From: an uncultured Oscillospiraceae bacterium
GTDB lineage: Bacteria > Bacillota > Clostridia > Oscillospirales > Oscillospiraceae
Assembly (NCBI GenBank): GCA_934565415.1
Contig: CAKTHQ010000001.1
Location: forward strand, 56,514-120,513
Direction of reading: 5' to 3'
DNA length: 64,000 nucleotides
The position numbers were made by a program, and so were the translations under genes. Below the pieces are notes generated by a model. The model was not told the DNA's origin, made no database searches, and saw nothing but the letters and a program-made list of their open reading frames with translations. The first letter of the stretch is position 1; each line of letters opens with the position of its first letter. This document shows positions 52,677 through 59,885 of the stretch, piece by piece.

Positions 52677-52692
52677 GGTAATGGGACTCGAA
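52677..52692 (-). repeat. 16-base inverted copy of the tRNA-His T arm
   Basis: GGTAATGGGACTCGAA is the exact reverse complement of tRNA-His 52604-52619. Together with the terminator between them it makes a ~90-base inverted repeat. It may be a scar of an integrative element using tRNA-His as target. The gap continues with hairpins AAAAATATGCC/GGCATATTTTT (about 52703-52727) and CATCCC-AAA-GGGATG, and with no gene until 52990. Confidence 0.6.
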
Positions 52693-52806
52693 AGGGCGTT
52701 AAAAAAATATGCCGGTGGCATATTTTTAGCCCGTGGGAGAGTCCCCTGCGCCTACGGACGCATCCCAAAGGGATGTGGGCGGAGGTGCAGAATGTGCATA
52801 GGAGTC

Positions 52807-52881
52807 AGTGAAATCCACCCTAGCGGGTGGGTGAAATACCGCTGCGCGGTAAGAAATATGGCTAACGCCATAAGAAATCGC
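52807..52881 (+). repeat. GAAAT-palindrome array, left block (75-bp repeat copy 1)
   Basis: Units: GTGAAAT + CCACCC-TAGC-GGGTGG; GTGAAAT + ACCGC-TGC-GCGGT; AAGAAAT + ATGGC-TAAC-GCCAT; AAGAAAT + start of a CGC palindrome. The pentamer GAAAT recurs every 20-23 bases while the palindromes differ. The 75 bases are repeated exactly at 53334-53408. Confidence 0.85.
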
Positions 52882-52896
52882 TGCGGCGGAGGGTGG

Positions 52897-52989
52897 ATTT
52901 AATTTCACCCGAGCGCAAGCGAGGATTTCTTCTGCGAAGCAGATTTCACTCGCGAAGCGGATTTCGTTATCATACCTGGAGGCGATTTC
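52897..52989 (-). repeat. ATTTC-palindrome array, right block in opposite orientation
   Basis: ATTTC occurs at 52902, 52925, 52943, 52961 and 52985, i.e. every 18-24 bases, separated by palindrome-like units such as TCTGC-GAA-GCAGA and CGC-GAA-GCG. The last ATTTC abuts the ATG of the four-helix-bundle gene (ATTTC-ATG). Confidence 0.75.
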
Positions 52990-53334
52990 ATGGCCGAAAA
53001 CAAGCTGGCGGAGCTTTCGGTGGATTTTGCTGTGGATGTCCTGAAGCTGACGGATGGTATAAAAGGGCATTACGCACTTGTGAACCAGCTGGAGCGCAGC
53101 GCTACTTCCATCGGGGCTAATATCCGGGAGGCAAGGTATGCCCAGAGTCGGGCGGATTTTATTTCCAAGCTGCAAATTGCCTTAAAAGAATGCTACGAAA
53201 CGGAATACTGGCTGGAATTGCTGCAAAAAGCGGGATTTGCTTCCGGAGAGACAATCAAGGAGCTTATGCGTACCTGCGGCGCCGTTCGGCGGATGCTGAT
53301 TTCTTCGGTAAATACGGCAAAGGGAAACAAATGA
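52990..53334 (+). CDS. Four-helix-bundle protein (S23/IVP, Avd-like family)
   Basis: A 114-residue, all-helical, basic protein of the family first seen in 23S rRNA intervening sequences, which also includes the Avd subunit of diversity-generating retroelements. Seen: FAVDVLKLTDGIKGHYALVNQLERSATSIGANIREAR and FISKLQIALKECYETEYWLELL, the two core helical pairs. GGAGG (52978-52982) sets ATG 52990. The gene starts directly after an ATTTC pentamer of the palindrome array, and its TGA stop shares its last base with the exact 75-bp copy of the array. No reverse transcriptase is nearby. Function unknown; nucleic-acid binding is suggested by its relatives. Confidence 0.88.
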   Translation: MAENKLAELSVDFAVDVLKLTDGIKGHYALVNQLERSATSIGANIREARYAQSRADFISKLQIALKECYETEYWLELLQKAGFASGETIKELMRTCGAVRRMLISSVNTAKGNK

Positions 53335-53434
53335 GTGAAATCCACCCTAGCGGGTGGGTGAAATACCGCTGCGCGGTAAGAAATATGGCTAACGCCATAA
53401 GAAATCGCCGGGGCGGATGTCAAGAAATCCGCTT
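53334..53434 (+). repeat. GAAAT-palindrome array, second copy
   Basis: Bases 53334-53408 equal 52807-52881 exactly; then CGCC-GG-GGCG and a last unit AAGAAAT-CCGCTTCCGC follow before the SCIFF promoter. Confidence 0.85.
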
Positions 53435-53448
53435 CCGCTAAAAACCAA

Positions 53449-53477
53449 TTGACAACCGCCCCAAAACATGGTACACT
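53449..53477 (+). promoter_or_regulatory. SCIFF operon promoter
   Basis: TTGACA (53449-53454), 17 bases, TACACT (53472-53477). Confidence 0.82.
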
Positions 53478-53513
53478 CAATAAATAAAATAAACAAACTA
53501 GGAGGAAACTTCC

Positions 53514-53660
53514 ATGAAGCATATCCAGACCATCGAGACCCGCAATCTGTGCCAGAGCGCCAAGAACGGCGGCTGCGGCGAGTGCCAGACCTCCTGCCAG
53601 TCTGCCTGCAAGACCAGCAGCGGCATCGCCAACCAGAAGTGCGAGAACAAGAATAAGTAA
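53514..53660 (+). CDS. scfA: SCIFF ranthipeptide precursor (six cysteines in forty-five)
   Basis: A 48-residue ribosomal peptide: MKHIQTIETRNLCQSA then six cysteines at 13, 21, 24, 28, 32 and 43, the hallmark of SCIFF, which is nearly universal in Clostridia. The maturase encoded next forms thioether cross-links from the cysteines. AGGAGG lies before ATG 53514. A hairpin after the stop (53677-53700) may attenuate readthrough so the peptide is made in excess of the enzyme. The role of mature SCIFF is not settled. Confidence 0.95.
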   Translation: MKHIQTIETRNLCQSAKNGGCGECQTSCQSACKTSSGIANQKCENKNK

Positions 53661-53676
53661 GTTATTTTTGAAAAAC

Positions 53677-53700
53677 GCCGCCTTTCCGGGCGGCTTTTTT
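53677..53700 (+). terminator. Attenuating terminator between SCIFF and its maturase
   Basis: GCCGCC pairs with GGCGGC, followed by T6; located 16 bases after the peptide stop. Confidence 0.8.
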
Positions 53701-53718
53701 CATGTATAGGAGACTAGA

Positions 53719-55095
53719 ATGATTCACAGATACCAATTAAACGGCTACAACATTGTGCTGGATGTGTGTTCCGGCTCGGTGCACGTTGTGGATGAGGCGG
53801 CCTACGACCTGATCGGCCTTTACGAGGACCACAGCCGGGAAGAGGCCGTAGCGGAAATTGCCGCCAAGTATCCCCGGATCGACCGGGCAGAGCTCTACGA
53901 GTGCTACGATGACATCACCGCCCTGAAGGAGGCCGGGAAGCTCTTTACCCCGGATACCTTTGCCCCCATGGCCGGGGAGCTGAAGGCCCGGACCTCCGGC
54001 GTGGTAAAGGCCCTGTGCCTGCACATCGCCCATACCTGCAACCTGAACTGCTCCTACTGCTTCGCTTCCCAGGGCAAGTACCATGGGGACCGGGCGCTCA
54101 TGTCCTTTGAGGTAGGCAAGCAGGCCCTGGACTTCCTCATCAGCCACTCCGGCACCCGGAAGAATCTGGAGGTGGACTTCTTCGGCGGGGAGCCCCTGAT
54201 GAATTTCGATGTGGTAAAGCAGCTGGTTGCCTACGCCCGGAGCATCGAAAAGGAAGCCGGGAAAAACTTCCGCTTTACCCTGACCACCAACGGGATGCTC
54301 ATCGACCAGGATGTGATCGACTTTGCCAACAAAGAAATGAGCAACGTGGTCCTGAGCCTGGACGGCCGGAAGGAGGTCCACGACCGGTTCCGGGTGGACT
54401 ACGCAGGTCACGGCAGTTTTGACAAAATCGTCCCCAAGTTCCAGGAGCTGGTCCGCCAGCGGGGAAACAAGGACTACTATATGCGGGGTACCTTTACCCA
54501 CCACAATCCGGACTTTTTGGAAGACATCAAAACCATGCTGGACCTGGGCTTTACGGAGCTGAGCATGGAGCCGGTAGTCACCGCCGCCGGGGATCCCTCC
54601 GGCCTTACCGAGGAGGACCTGCCCATCCTCATGCAGCAGTACGAGGACCTGGCAAAGCTCCAGCTGGAGCGGTACAAGGAAGGCCGTCCCTTTACCTTCT
54701 ACCACTACATGATCGACCTGACCGGAGGTCCCTGCATCTACAAGCGGATTTCCGGCTGCGGCAGCGGAACGGAATACATGGCCGTTACCCCCTGGGGGGA
54801 CCTGTACCCCTGCCACCAGTTTGTAGGCGAGGAAAAGTTTAAGCTGGGCAACATCTGGGATGGAGTTACCAATACCGCCATCCAGCAGGAATTTGCCTCC
54901 TGCAATGTGTACGCCCGGCCGGACTGCCACGATTGCTGGGCCCGGCTCTACTGCTCCGGCGGCTGCGCCGCCAATGCCTACCATGCCACCGGCTCCGTAA
55001 AGGGTGTGTATGAATACGGCTGCAAGCTCTTCCGGAAGCGGATGGAGTGCGCCATTATGGTCCAGGTAGCCGAAAAGCTGGGGGACCGGCCGTGA
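53719..55095 (+). CDS. scfB: SCIFF peptide maturase, radical SAM/SPASM
   Basis: A 458-residue radical SAM enzyme that forms thioether bonds in SCIFF. An N-terminal peptide-recognition (RRE-like) part of ~90 residues precedes the CX3CX2C motif HTCNLNCSYC (about 107-115); GGEP follows; the C-terminal SPASM region has many cysteines (GCGSGTEY, YPCHQF, CHDCWARLYCSGGCAAN). AGGAGA lies before ATG 53719. Its stop overlaps the next gene's GTG. Confidence 0.95.
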   Translation: MIHRYQLNGYNIVLDVCSGSVHVVDEAAYDLIGLYEDHSREEAVAEIAAKYPRIDRAELYECYDDITALKEAGKLFTPDTFAPMAGELKARTSGVVKALCLHIAHTCNLNCSYCFASQGKYHGDRALMSFEVGKQALDFLISHSGTRKNLEVDFFGGEPLMNFDVVKQLVAYARSIEKEAGKNFRFTLTTNGMLIDQDVIDFANKEMSNVVLSLDGRKEVHDRFRVDYAGHGSFDKIVPKFQELVRQRGNKDYYMRGTFTHHNPDFLEDIKTMLDLGFTELSMEPVVTAAGDPSGLTEEDLPILMQQYEDLAKLQLERYKEGRPFTFYHYMIDLTGGPCIYKRISGCGSGTEYMAVTPWGDLYPCHQFVGEEKFKLGNIWDGVTNTAIQQEFASCNVYARPDCHDCWARLYCSGGCAANAYHATGSVKGVYEYGCKLFRKRMECAIMVQVAEKLGDRP

Positions 55096-56411
55096 CCACC
55101 CCCGTTTGGGAGTTCGTCCAACAATACGCCCAGAATGCCCCGGCACGGTTCCATATGCCGGGGCATAAAGGCGTTTTGCGCCTGGGCTGCGAGGACCGGG
55201 ACATTACGGAGATTCCCGGGGCCGACGATCTGTTTCACGCCGGGGGCATCCTTGCCGAAAGCGAAGCCAATGCATCCCGGCTTTTCGGCTGCCCTACCGT
55301 ATACTCTACGGAAGGCTCCAGCCTGTGCATCCGGGCCATGCTGTACCTGGCCTACACCCGGGCGGGCTGCCAGGGAAGGGTCCTGGCGGGACGGAACGCC
55401 CACAAGAGCTTTTTGAACACCGCCATTCTGCTGGACTTTCCCATCCGCTGGCTGTGGGCAGGGGAGGATTACCTCAGCTGCCCCGTTACCCCGGAACAAG
55501 TGGAAAAAGCCATTTTGGAAGAGCCGGAAAAGCCCTTTGCCGTGTATCTCACCAGCCCGGACTACCTGGGAAATCTGGCAGATATAAAAGGCATCTCCCG
55601 GGTCTGCAAGCGCCATGGGGTGCCCCTGCTGGTAGACAATGCCCACGGGGCCTACCTGAAATTTCTGCCCGCAAGCCTGCACCCCATGGACCTGGGGGCG
55701 GACTACTGCTGCGACTCCGCCCACAAGACCCTGCCCGTGCTTACCGGCGGGGCCTACCTCCACTTCCGGGAAGGGACCGCCCAGGAGGCCAAGGACGCCA
55801 TGGCCCTGTTCGGCTCCACCAGCCCCTCCTACCTTATTTTGCAATCTCTGGATTTATGTAACCCATATATGGAGACCCTGCCGGAAAAATTAACGGCCTT
55901 TGCCCCCCACATTGCGGCCCTGAAGGGAAACCTTTTGGCCCGGGGCATTCCCCTGGTGGGGGAGGAGCTGCTGAAGCTGACCGTCCGCACGGACCTGTGG
56001 GGCTACAGCGGCGAAGAGATTGCCGCAGCTTTGGAAAAACAGAATATTTTCTGCGAATTCCGGGATGAACGCCACATTGTTTTTATGTTTACCCCGGAGA
56101 ACACCCGGCAGGAGCTCAGCGCCCTGGAAGCGGCTCTGGAGGCCATCCCCAGGCGGGAAGCGCTTACCAGGAGCCCTTCCGTCACCCGCCCGGAGCCGGT
56201 CCTCACCCCCAGGCAGGCTGCCTTTTCGAAAAAACAGACCCTGCCGGTACAGGAATGCGCCGGAAGAATCCTGGCCTCTGCCTGCGTCAGCTGCCCCCCG
56301 GCCGTGCCCATCGTCATGTGCGGCGAACGGATCGGGAAGGAACTGCTCCCGATTTTGCAGGAAAGCGGCACGGAACAGCTGGTAGTTGTGGCAGAAAACC
56401 TTCTTCCGTGA
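55092..56411 (+). CDS. Orn/Lys/Arg decarboxylase family protein (fold-type I PLP)
   Basis: A 439-residue PLP enzyme of the group II basic amino acid decarboxylases. FHMPGHKG (residue ~22) is the family's opening motif; EGSSLCIRA, VDNAHGAY and the PLP lysine in DSAHKTLP are present. The C-terminal part is short, so it resembles the YaaO/SpeA-like short form. The start is GTG 55092, overlapping the maturase stop (GTGA), so it is translationally coupled. Whether it works with SCIFF or only shares the operon is unknown. Confidence 0.88.
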   Translation: MTTPVWEFVQQYAQNAPARFHMPGHKGVLRLGCEDRDITEIPGADDLFHAGGILAESEANASRLFGCPTVYSTEGSSLCIRAMLYLAYTRAGCQGRVLAGRNAHKSFLNTAILLDFPIRWLWAGEDYLSCPVTPEQVEKAILEEPEKPFAVYLTSPDYLGNLADIKGISRVCKRHGVPLLVDNAHGAYLKFLPASLHPMDLGADYCCDSAHKTLPVLTGGAYLHFREGTAQEAKDAMALFGSTSPSYLILQSLDLCNPYMETLPEKLTAFAPHIAALKGNLLARGIPLVGEELLKLTVRTDLWGYSGEEIAAALEKQNIFCEFRDERHIVFMFTPENTRQELSALEAALEAIPRREALTRSPSVTRPEPVLTPRQAAFSKKQTLPVQECAGRILASACVSCPPAVPIVMCGERIGKELLPILQESGTEQLVVVAENLLP

Positions 56412-56494
56412 CACGGCCGGTCCACCCTCTCCCGGGAGTGGGTTTTATCTGCCCGCCAACGTTCCATTTGTCAATGCTTTATTCCTCTTTCTTC

Positions 56495-56523
56495 TTGCAT
56501 GGCGTGAAAAAATATGGTATACT
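56495..56523 (+). promoter_or_regulatory. TetR-family gene promoter
   Basis: TTGCAT (56495-56500), 17 bases, TATACT (56518-56523). Confidence 0.8.
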
Positions 56524-56563
56524 ACATATAAACTTCCGTTTTTTGACAGAAAGGAGAGCCCTT

Positions 56564-57124
56564 GTGTCCAGCCCAAAAACGCAGCAGGCCATTATGGATT
56601 CCTTTGTTAAGCTTCTGAATCAGCGTCCTTTGGATAAAATTACCGTCAAGGACATTGCGCAGGACTGCGGCATCAGCCGGAATACCTTTTACTATCATTA
56701 TCAGGATATTTACGACCTTTTGCAGGCAACCTTCTCTGCGGTGCTGGAAAATGTCCTCACCGAGAATGTGACTACCTGGCGAGAAAGCCTGGTGACCTGT
56801 ACCCGCTTCGCCCTGGAAAACCGCCGGGCCATTTACCATATCTATCGTTCCTCCAACCGGGCCCAGCTGGACCGGTACCTGTATAAGGTCACGGGCCAGA
56901 GCATGGAAAAGCTCATCCGCTACCAGACCCGGGGGATGCAGGTCAGCGACGAGGATATCCGGTACCTTACCCTATTCTACAAGCACGCCATTGTAGGCAC
57001 CCTTCTGGAATGGCTGGAAAACGACATGAAGGCCGATGTGGAGCACGTTATTAACCGTATGGGAGTTCTGCTGGAAGGAAACCTGCGGATGTCCCTGGAA
57101 CGGATTGCCACAAAAGCGGAATAA
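56564..57124 (+). CDS. TetR/AcrR-family regulator, DhaS-like
   Basis: A 186-residue repressor. The helix-turn-helix KITVKDIAQDCGISRNTFYYHYQDIYDLL (about 23-51) is typical TetR; the C-terminal domain resembles the DhaS/TetR_C group. The start GTG 56564 is set by AAAGGAGA upstream; the open frame further up runs through the promoter. Target unknown. Confidence 0.88.
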   Translation: MSSPKTQQAIMDSFVKLLNQRPLDKITVKDIAQDCGISRNTFYYHYQDIYDLLQATFSAVLENVLTENVTTWRESLVTCTRFALENRRAIYHIYRSSNRAQLDRYLYKVTGQSMEKLIRYQTRGMQVSDEDIRYLTLFYKHAIVGTLLEWLENDMKADVEHVINRMGVLLEGNLRMSLERIATKAE

Positions 57125-57130
57125 AAACGG

Positions 57131-57158
57131 AACCTTCCCCTCCCGGGGGAAGGTTTTT
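57131..57158 (+). terminator. Terminator after the TetR-family gene
   Basis: AACCTTCCCC pairs with GGGGAAGGTT, followed by TTT. Confidence 0.85.
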
Positions 57159-57233
57159 GCGCACATTTTCTCCGGCCCGGAATAGCATGGATTGAGCGGA
57201 AAAGCTCAAATAAATGATCCGGAGGGACAGTAT

Positions 57234-57392
57234 ATGTGCGGTAACAACGGTATTTGCGGCGGCAACAACTTCTGGTGGATCCTCATCCTGATCCTGCTGT
57301 TCAACTGCGGCGGCTGCGGCAACTGGGGCTGCGGCGGCAATGACTGCGGCTGCGACAACAACCGGGGCGGCAACGGCTGCGGCTGCTACTAA
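57234..57392 (+). CDS. Small Cys/Gly/Asn-rich protein with a hydrophobic core
   Basis: A 52-residue protein: MCGNNGICGGNNF, a hydrophobic stretch WWILILILLF, then a tail of NCGGCGNWGCGGNDCGC type with 11 cysteines in all. It resembles small sporulation/coat peptides (YjcZ-like) in build, but I cannot assign it. ATG 57234 follows CCGGAGGGA; the longer frame to 57192 has no ribosome site. Own strong terminator. Confidence 0.7.
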   Translation: MCGNNGICGGNNFWWILILILLFNCGGCGNWGCGGNDCGCDNNRGGNGCGCY

Positions 57393-57400
57393 ACAAAAAA

Positions 57401-57428
57401 CTCCGGGGCGTAAGCCCCGGAGAAATTT
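57401..57428 (+). terminator. Terminator after the Cys/Gly-rich gene
   Basis: CTCCGGGGC pairs with GCCCCGGAG around GTAA, then AAATTTTT. Confidence 0.88.
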
Positions 57429-57443
57429 TTAATTCGAACCATC

Positions 57444-57468
57444 CTCTCCCGCCGCAGGCGGGTTTCAC
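57444..57468 (-). repeat. Solo GAAAT-type palindrome unit
   Basis: CTCTC + CCGCC-GCA-GGCGG + GTTTCACC; the same palindrome and CTCTC flank as at 8952-8969 and, inverted, 35930-35947. It touches the end of the lipoprotein gene. Confidence 0.65.
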
Positions 57469-57472
57469 CGCT

Positions 57473-58210
57473 TTAGCTCTGGTACTCGGAGAAGGGCATA
57501 TAGGAGATGGGCCGGACGCTGTCCTCCAGCTGCTTCAGGTTGGCCTCTGCCTGGGCGGTCTCCAAAGGCTCGTAACGGGAGGTATCCCAGGTTTCGGGGT
57601 TGAAGCTGTCGCCGGAAACATAGAAGTAGGGATTTTTTTCATCTACGGAGGCATCGTAAACAATGCCGTCCTGGAGCTTCAGCTCCCCGTTCTCCAGGGT
57701 CATCAGGAAGGTGCCGGACTGGAAGGCGGAGTTGGAGCCCTGGTTGATAAAGGAATTATCAGAACCCAGGCGATAGGTATTCCGCTCACCGGCATCGATG
57801 ACCTGGACCTCCTCGCCATTCTTTACGGTGTACATAGCGTAGATGTAGGGCTCGCCTACGGCGCCGATCAGAAGCTCGGTATTGCCGTCGCCGTCCAGGT
57901 CTTCCAGGCTGTAGCCCACCTGGGTCACATCGCCAAGGGTGCCCACCAGATAGTTCAGGCCCTTTTCCTCGTACTGGCTGGGCTCGAAGCCCTGGAGCAG
58001 GGCATCAAAATAGCTGTCCAGAATCTCGCCGTACAGGGGCTTTGCCATCACGGTGGGAACCTCGGTGACTTCTTCGGTAGCCTCGGTGGTTTCGGCAGCC
58101 TGGGTGGTTTCCGGCGCAGGGGTTTCGCTGGGGGTTTCCGTCTTTCCGGCACAGGCGGCCAGAGACAGAGACAGAGCAAGGACCATGATCCAGGAAATAA
58201 TCTTTTTCAT
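57473..58210 (-). CDS. Secreted lipoprotein of unknown function
   Basis: A 245-residue lipoprotein: signal MKKIISWIMVLALSLSLAAC with lipobox LAAC, a Thr/Glu/Pro linker (residues ~24-52), then a ~190-residue domain containing DLDGDGNTELLIG, a calcium-loop/FG-GAP-like motif. Unrecognised family. ATG 58210 is preceded by AAAGGATT; the longer frame to 58270 overlaps the promoter (58242-58270). Confidence 0.78.
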   Translation of the reverse strand: MKKIISWIMVLALSLSLAACAGKTETPSETPAPETTQAAETTEATEEVTEVPTVMAKPLYGEILDSYFDALLQGFEPSQYEEKGLNYLVGTLGDVTQVGYSLEDLDGDGNTELLIGAVGEPYIYAMYTVKNGEEVQVIDAGERNTYRLGSDNSFINQGSNSAFQSGTFLMTLENGELKLQDGIVYDASVDEKNPYFYVSGDSFNPETWDTSRYEPLETAQAEANLKQLEDSVRPISYMPFSEYQS

Positions 58211-58241
58211 AATTCCAATCCTTTCGTTGCATTCTCCATCC

Positions 58242-58270
58242 ACGATACCATTCTTTGGGACAAAAGTCAA
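58242..58270 (-). promoter_or_regulatory. Promoter of the lipoprotein gene
   Basis: TTGACT (58270-58265), 17 bases, TATCGT (58247-58242) on the minus strand. Confidence 0.7.
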
Positions 58271-58300
58271 CGTTTCCGGGGAAGATTTAATAAAACCTTA

Positions 58301-58660
58301 TTATTTTGGGCAGGCAATGTCCATAACGTGCTCAATGGTCTCGTGGAGCGCCTGGGCCTGGGGGGTGAGGGCGGCCTTGTAGTAGACCTCCTTGCCCACC
58401 CGGCGGCTGACAATCAGCCCGGCGGACCGGAGCTTGTTCAGGTGGTGGGATACGGCAGGGCTGGTCATATCCATCATGGAGGACAGGTTGATGACGCACT
58501 CCTCGCAATGGCACAGCAGCCAGAAAATTTTCAGCCGGCTGGGGTCGTCCAGCTTTTTAAACAGCTCCGCCGTCTGGGCAAAGTCCTCCATAGGGGGCAT
58601 TTTTTCTTTGTGATGCTCAAATACCCCGCCGTGATCGTGGGGCAGGCAGCAATCGGTCAT
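58301..58660 (-). CDS. ArsR/SmtB-family metal-sensing repressor
   Basis: A 119-residue winged-helix repressor. Candidate metal ligands: N-terminal TDCCLPHDHG and EHHKE, and CHCEECVINLSSMM at the position of the family ELCVC motif. DNA-binding helix: MTSPAVSHHLNKLRSAGLI. The mixed Cys/His set suggests Zn, Cd or a similar metal. No metal transporter is next to it. A hairpin leader precedes it. Confidence 0.9.
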   Translation of the reverse strand: MTDCCLPHDHGGVFEHHKEKMPPMEDFAQTAELFKKLDDPSRLKIFWLLCHCEECVINLSSMMDMTSPAVSHHLNKLRSAGLIVSRRVGKEVYYKAALTPQAQALHETIEHVMDIACPK

Positions 58661-58683
58661 TTGTGAAATCTCCTTTTACAAAA

Positions 58684-58714
58684 CCACCCGGAAAAGCAGT
58701 CCTTTCCGGGTGGC
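58684..58714 (-). other. Hairpin in the ArsR leader
   Basis: CCACCCGGAAA pairs with TTTCCGGGTGG and is followed on the minus strand by TTTTG just before the ribosome site; it sits between promoter and start codon and may attenuate. Confidence 0.55.
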
Positions 58715-58730
58715 TCGCGCTTTTGTGTCT

Positions 58731-58759
58731 ATTATAAAGGAGAACCGGCTTCTGCGCAA
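58731..58759 (-). promoter_or_regulatory. ArsR gene promoter
   Basis: TTGCGC (58759-58754), 17 bases, TATAAT (58736-58731) on the minus strand. Confidence 0.8.
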
Positions 58760-58844
58760 GGGGGGAAATAAAATATGAAAAAATGTAAACAATTGAATTT
58801 TTCCAAAAGCGTGTCACAGTTTTGTGCACTTTCCTGTGCTATAG

Positions 58845-59045
58845 AACACCAAGGTCACCGTTACCGGCAATGTCCTGGAGAACGGCAGCCGTATCGGCTG
58901 GAACCGGATCAAGATGTCCAATGGCCGTGTGGGATTTGTTGCTGCCCAGTTTCTGACTATCAGCGAGCTCAAGTCCGGCCCCGGCAAGACCGGCGACGGC
59001 ACCGTGTATGTAAACTCCTACAGCGGCTCCTGGAACTGGGCATAA
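58845..59045 (+). pseudogene. Bacterial SH3-domain remnant
   Basis: The frame starts directly after an in-frame stop and reads NTKVTVTGNVLENGSRIGW, NRIKMSNGRVGFVAAQFL and ends NSYSGSWNWA. This is the C-terminal half of an SH3b (SH3_3) domain as found in secreted wall hydrolases; the upstream part is missing and there is no start codon. Confidence 0.6.
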
Positions 59046-59063
59046 TCTCTCCCAATACCAATA

Positions 59064-59100
59064 CTCCCTCCCCGCACAAAACGCGGGGAGGGAGAATTTT
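59064..59100. terminator. Bidirectional terminator
   Basis: CTCCCTCCCCGC pairs with GCGGGGAGGGAG (12 bp) with a T tract after it; serves the minus-strand ABC operon as well. Confidence 0.85.
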
Positions 59101-59885
59101 TATTCCGCGCTAAAGAGCATCCGGTCGTTTTCTACATGGAAGGCTTTCAGAAGGTCTTCGGTGGTCATGTTTTTTCGCTGTTCCCCGTCCAGCTCCAGGA
59201 TGATTTTGCCGTCGCTCATCATAATGGTCCGGTTGCCCAGAGCCAGGGCGGAGGGGATGTTGTGGGTGATCATCATGCAGGTGATGTGATTTTCGGCTAC
59301 GATTCTCTTGGTCAGGTTCAGTACCTTTTCCGCAGTGGCGGGGTCCAGGGCGGCGGTGTGCTCGTCCAGCAGCAGCAGCTTCGGCGTTACCAGGGTGGCC
59401 ATCAGCAGAGTCAGGGCCTGCCGCTGGCCGCCGGAGAGGAGGCCTACGGGGTGGTCCATCCGGTCTTCCAGGCCAAGTCCCAGCATGGAGAGCCTTTCCC
59501 GGAACTCCGCCCGGTCGGCCTTGGTGATGTGGGATAAGGGGGAGCGGGCGTGGCTGGCCCGCAGATAGGCCAGGGCCATGTTTTCCTCAATGGTCATGCT
59601 GGGGGCGGTGCCCCGCAGGGGATCCTGGAAGAGCCGCCCGATGATCTTGCTGCGCTTGTAGTCAGGCAATGCGGTAATGTCCGTTCCGTCCAGGACCACG
59701 GAACCGGTATCCGGCTTAAAGGATCCGGCAATGGCCCCAAACAGAGTGGATTTTCCGGCGCCGTTGGAGCCAAGCACGGTAACAAAGTCCCCGGGGGCCA
59801 AATGCAGGTCAATGCCCCGGAGGGCTGTCTTTTCGTTGACGGTTCCGGCCCCGAAGGTCTTCCGGATGTTTGTCAGCGTCAGCAT
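59100..59885 (-). CDS. ABC transporter ATPase (TrpXYZ-like importer)
   Basis: A 261-residue ATPase with Walker A GSNGAGKST, signature LLSGGQRQALT, Walker B LLLLDEHTAALDP and the switch His in ITHN. It is the last gene of a T-box-controlled operon after permease and binding protein, an arrangement known for the PF04392-type tryptophan/tyrosine importers. It powers uptake by ATP hydrolysis. Confidence 0.92.
   Translation of the reverse strand: MLTLTNIRKTFGAGTVNEKTALRGIDLHLAPGDFVTVLGSNGAGKSTLFGAIAGSFKPDTGSVVLDGTDITALPDYKRSKIIGRLFQDPLRGTAPSMTIEENMALAYLRASHARSPLSHITKADRAEFRERLSMLGLGLEDRMDHPVGLLSGGQRQALTLLMATLVTPKLLLLDEHTAALDPATAEKVLNLTKRIVAENHITCMMITHNIPSALALGNRTIMMSDGKIILELDGEQRKNMTTEDLLKAFHVENDRMLFSAE

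Noticed and set aside
52577..52768. Minus-strand peptide frame over tRNA-His
   Set aside because: It reads the reverse complement of the tRNA (GLEPTI-type peptide), a well-known false ORF.
52990..53334. Diversity-generating retroelement
   Set aside because: The four-helix-bundle protein resembles Avd, but no reverse transcriptase or template/variable repeat pair with adenine-specific changes is visible.
52807..53408. CRISPR array
   Set aside because: The constant part is only five to seven bases and the variable parts are palindromes, not unique spacers; no cas genes are present.
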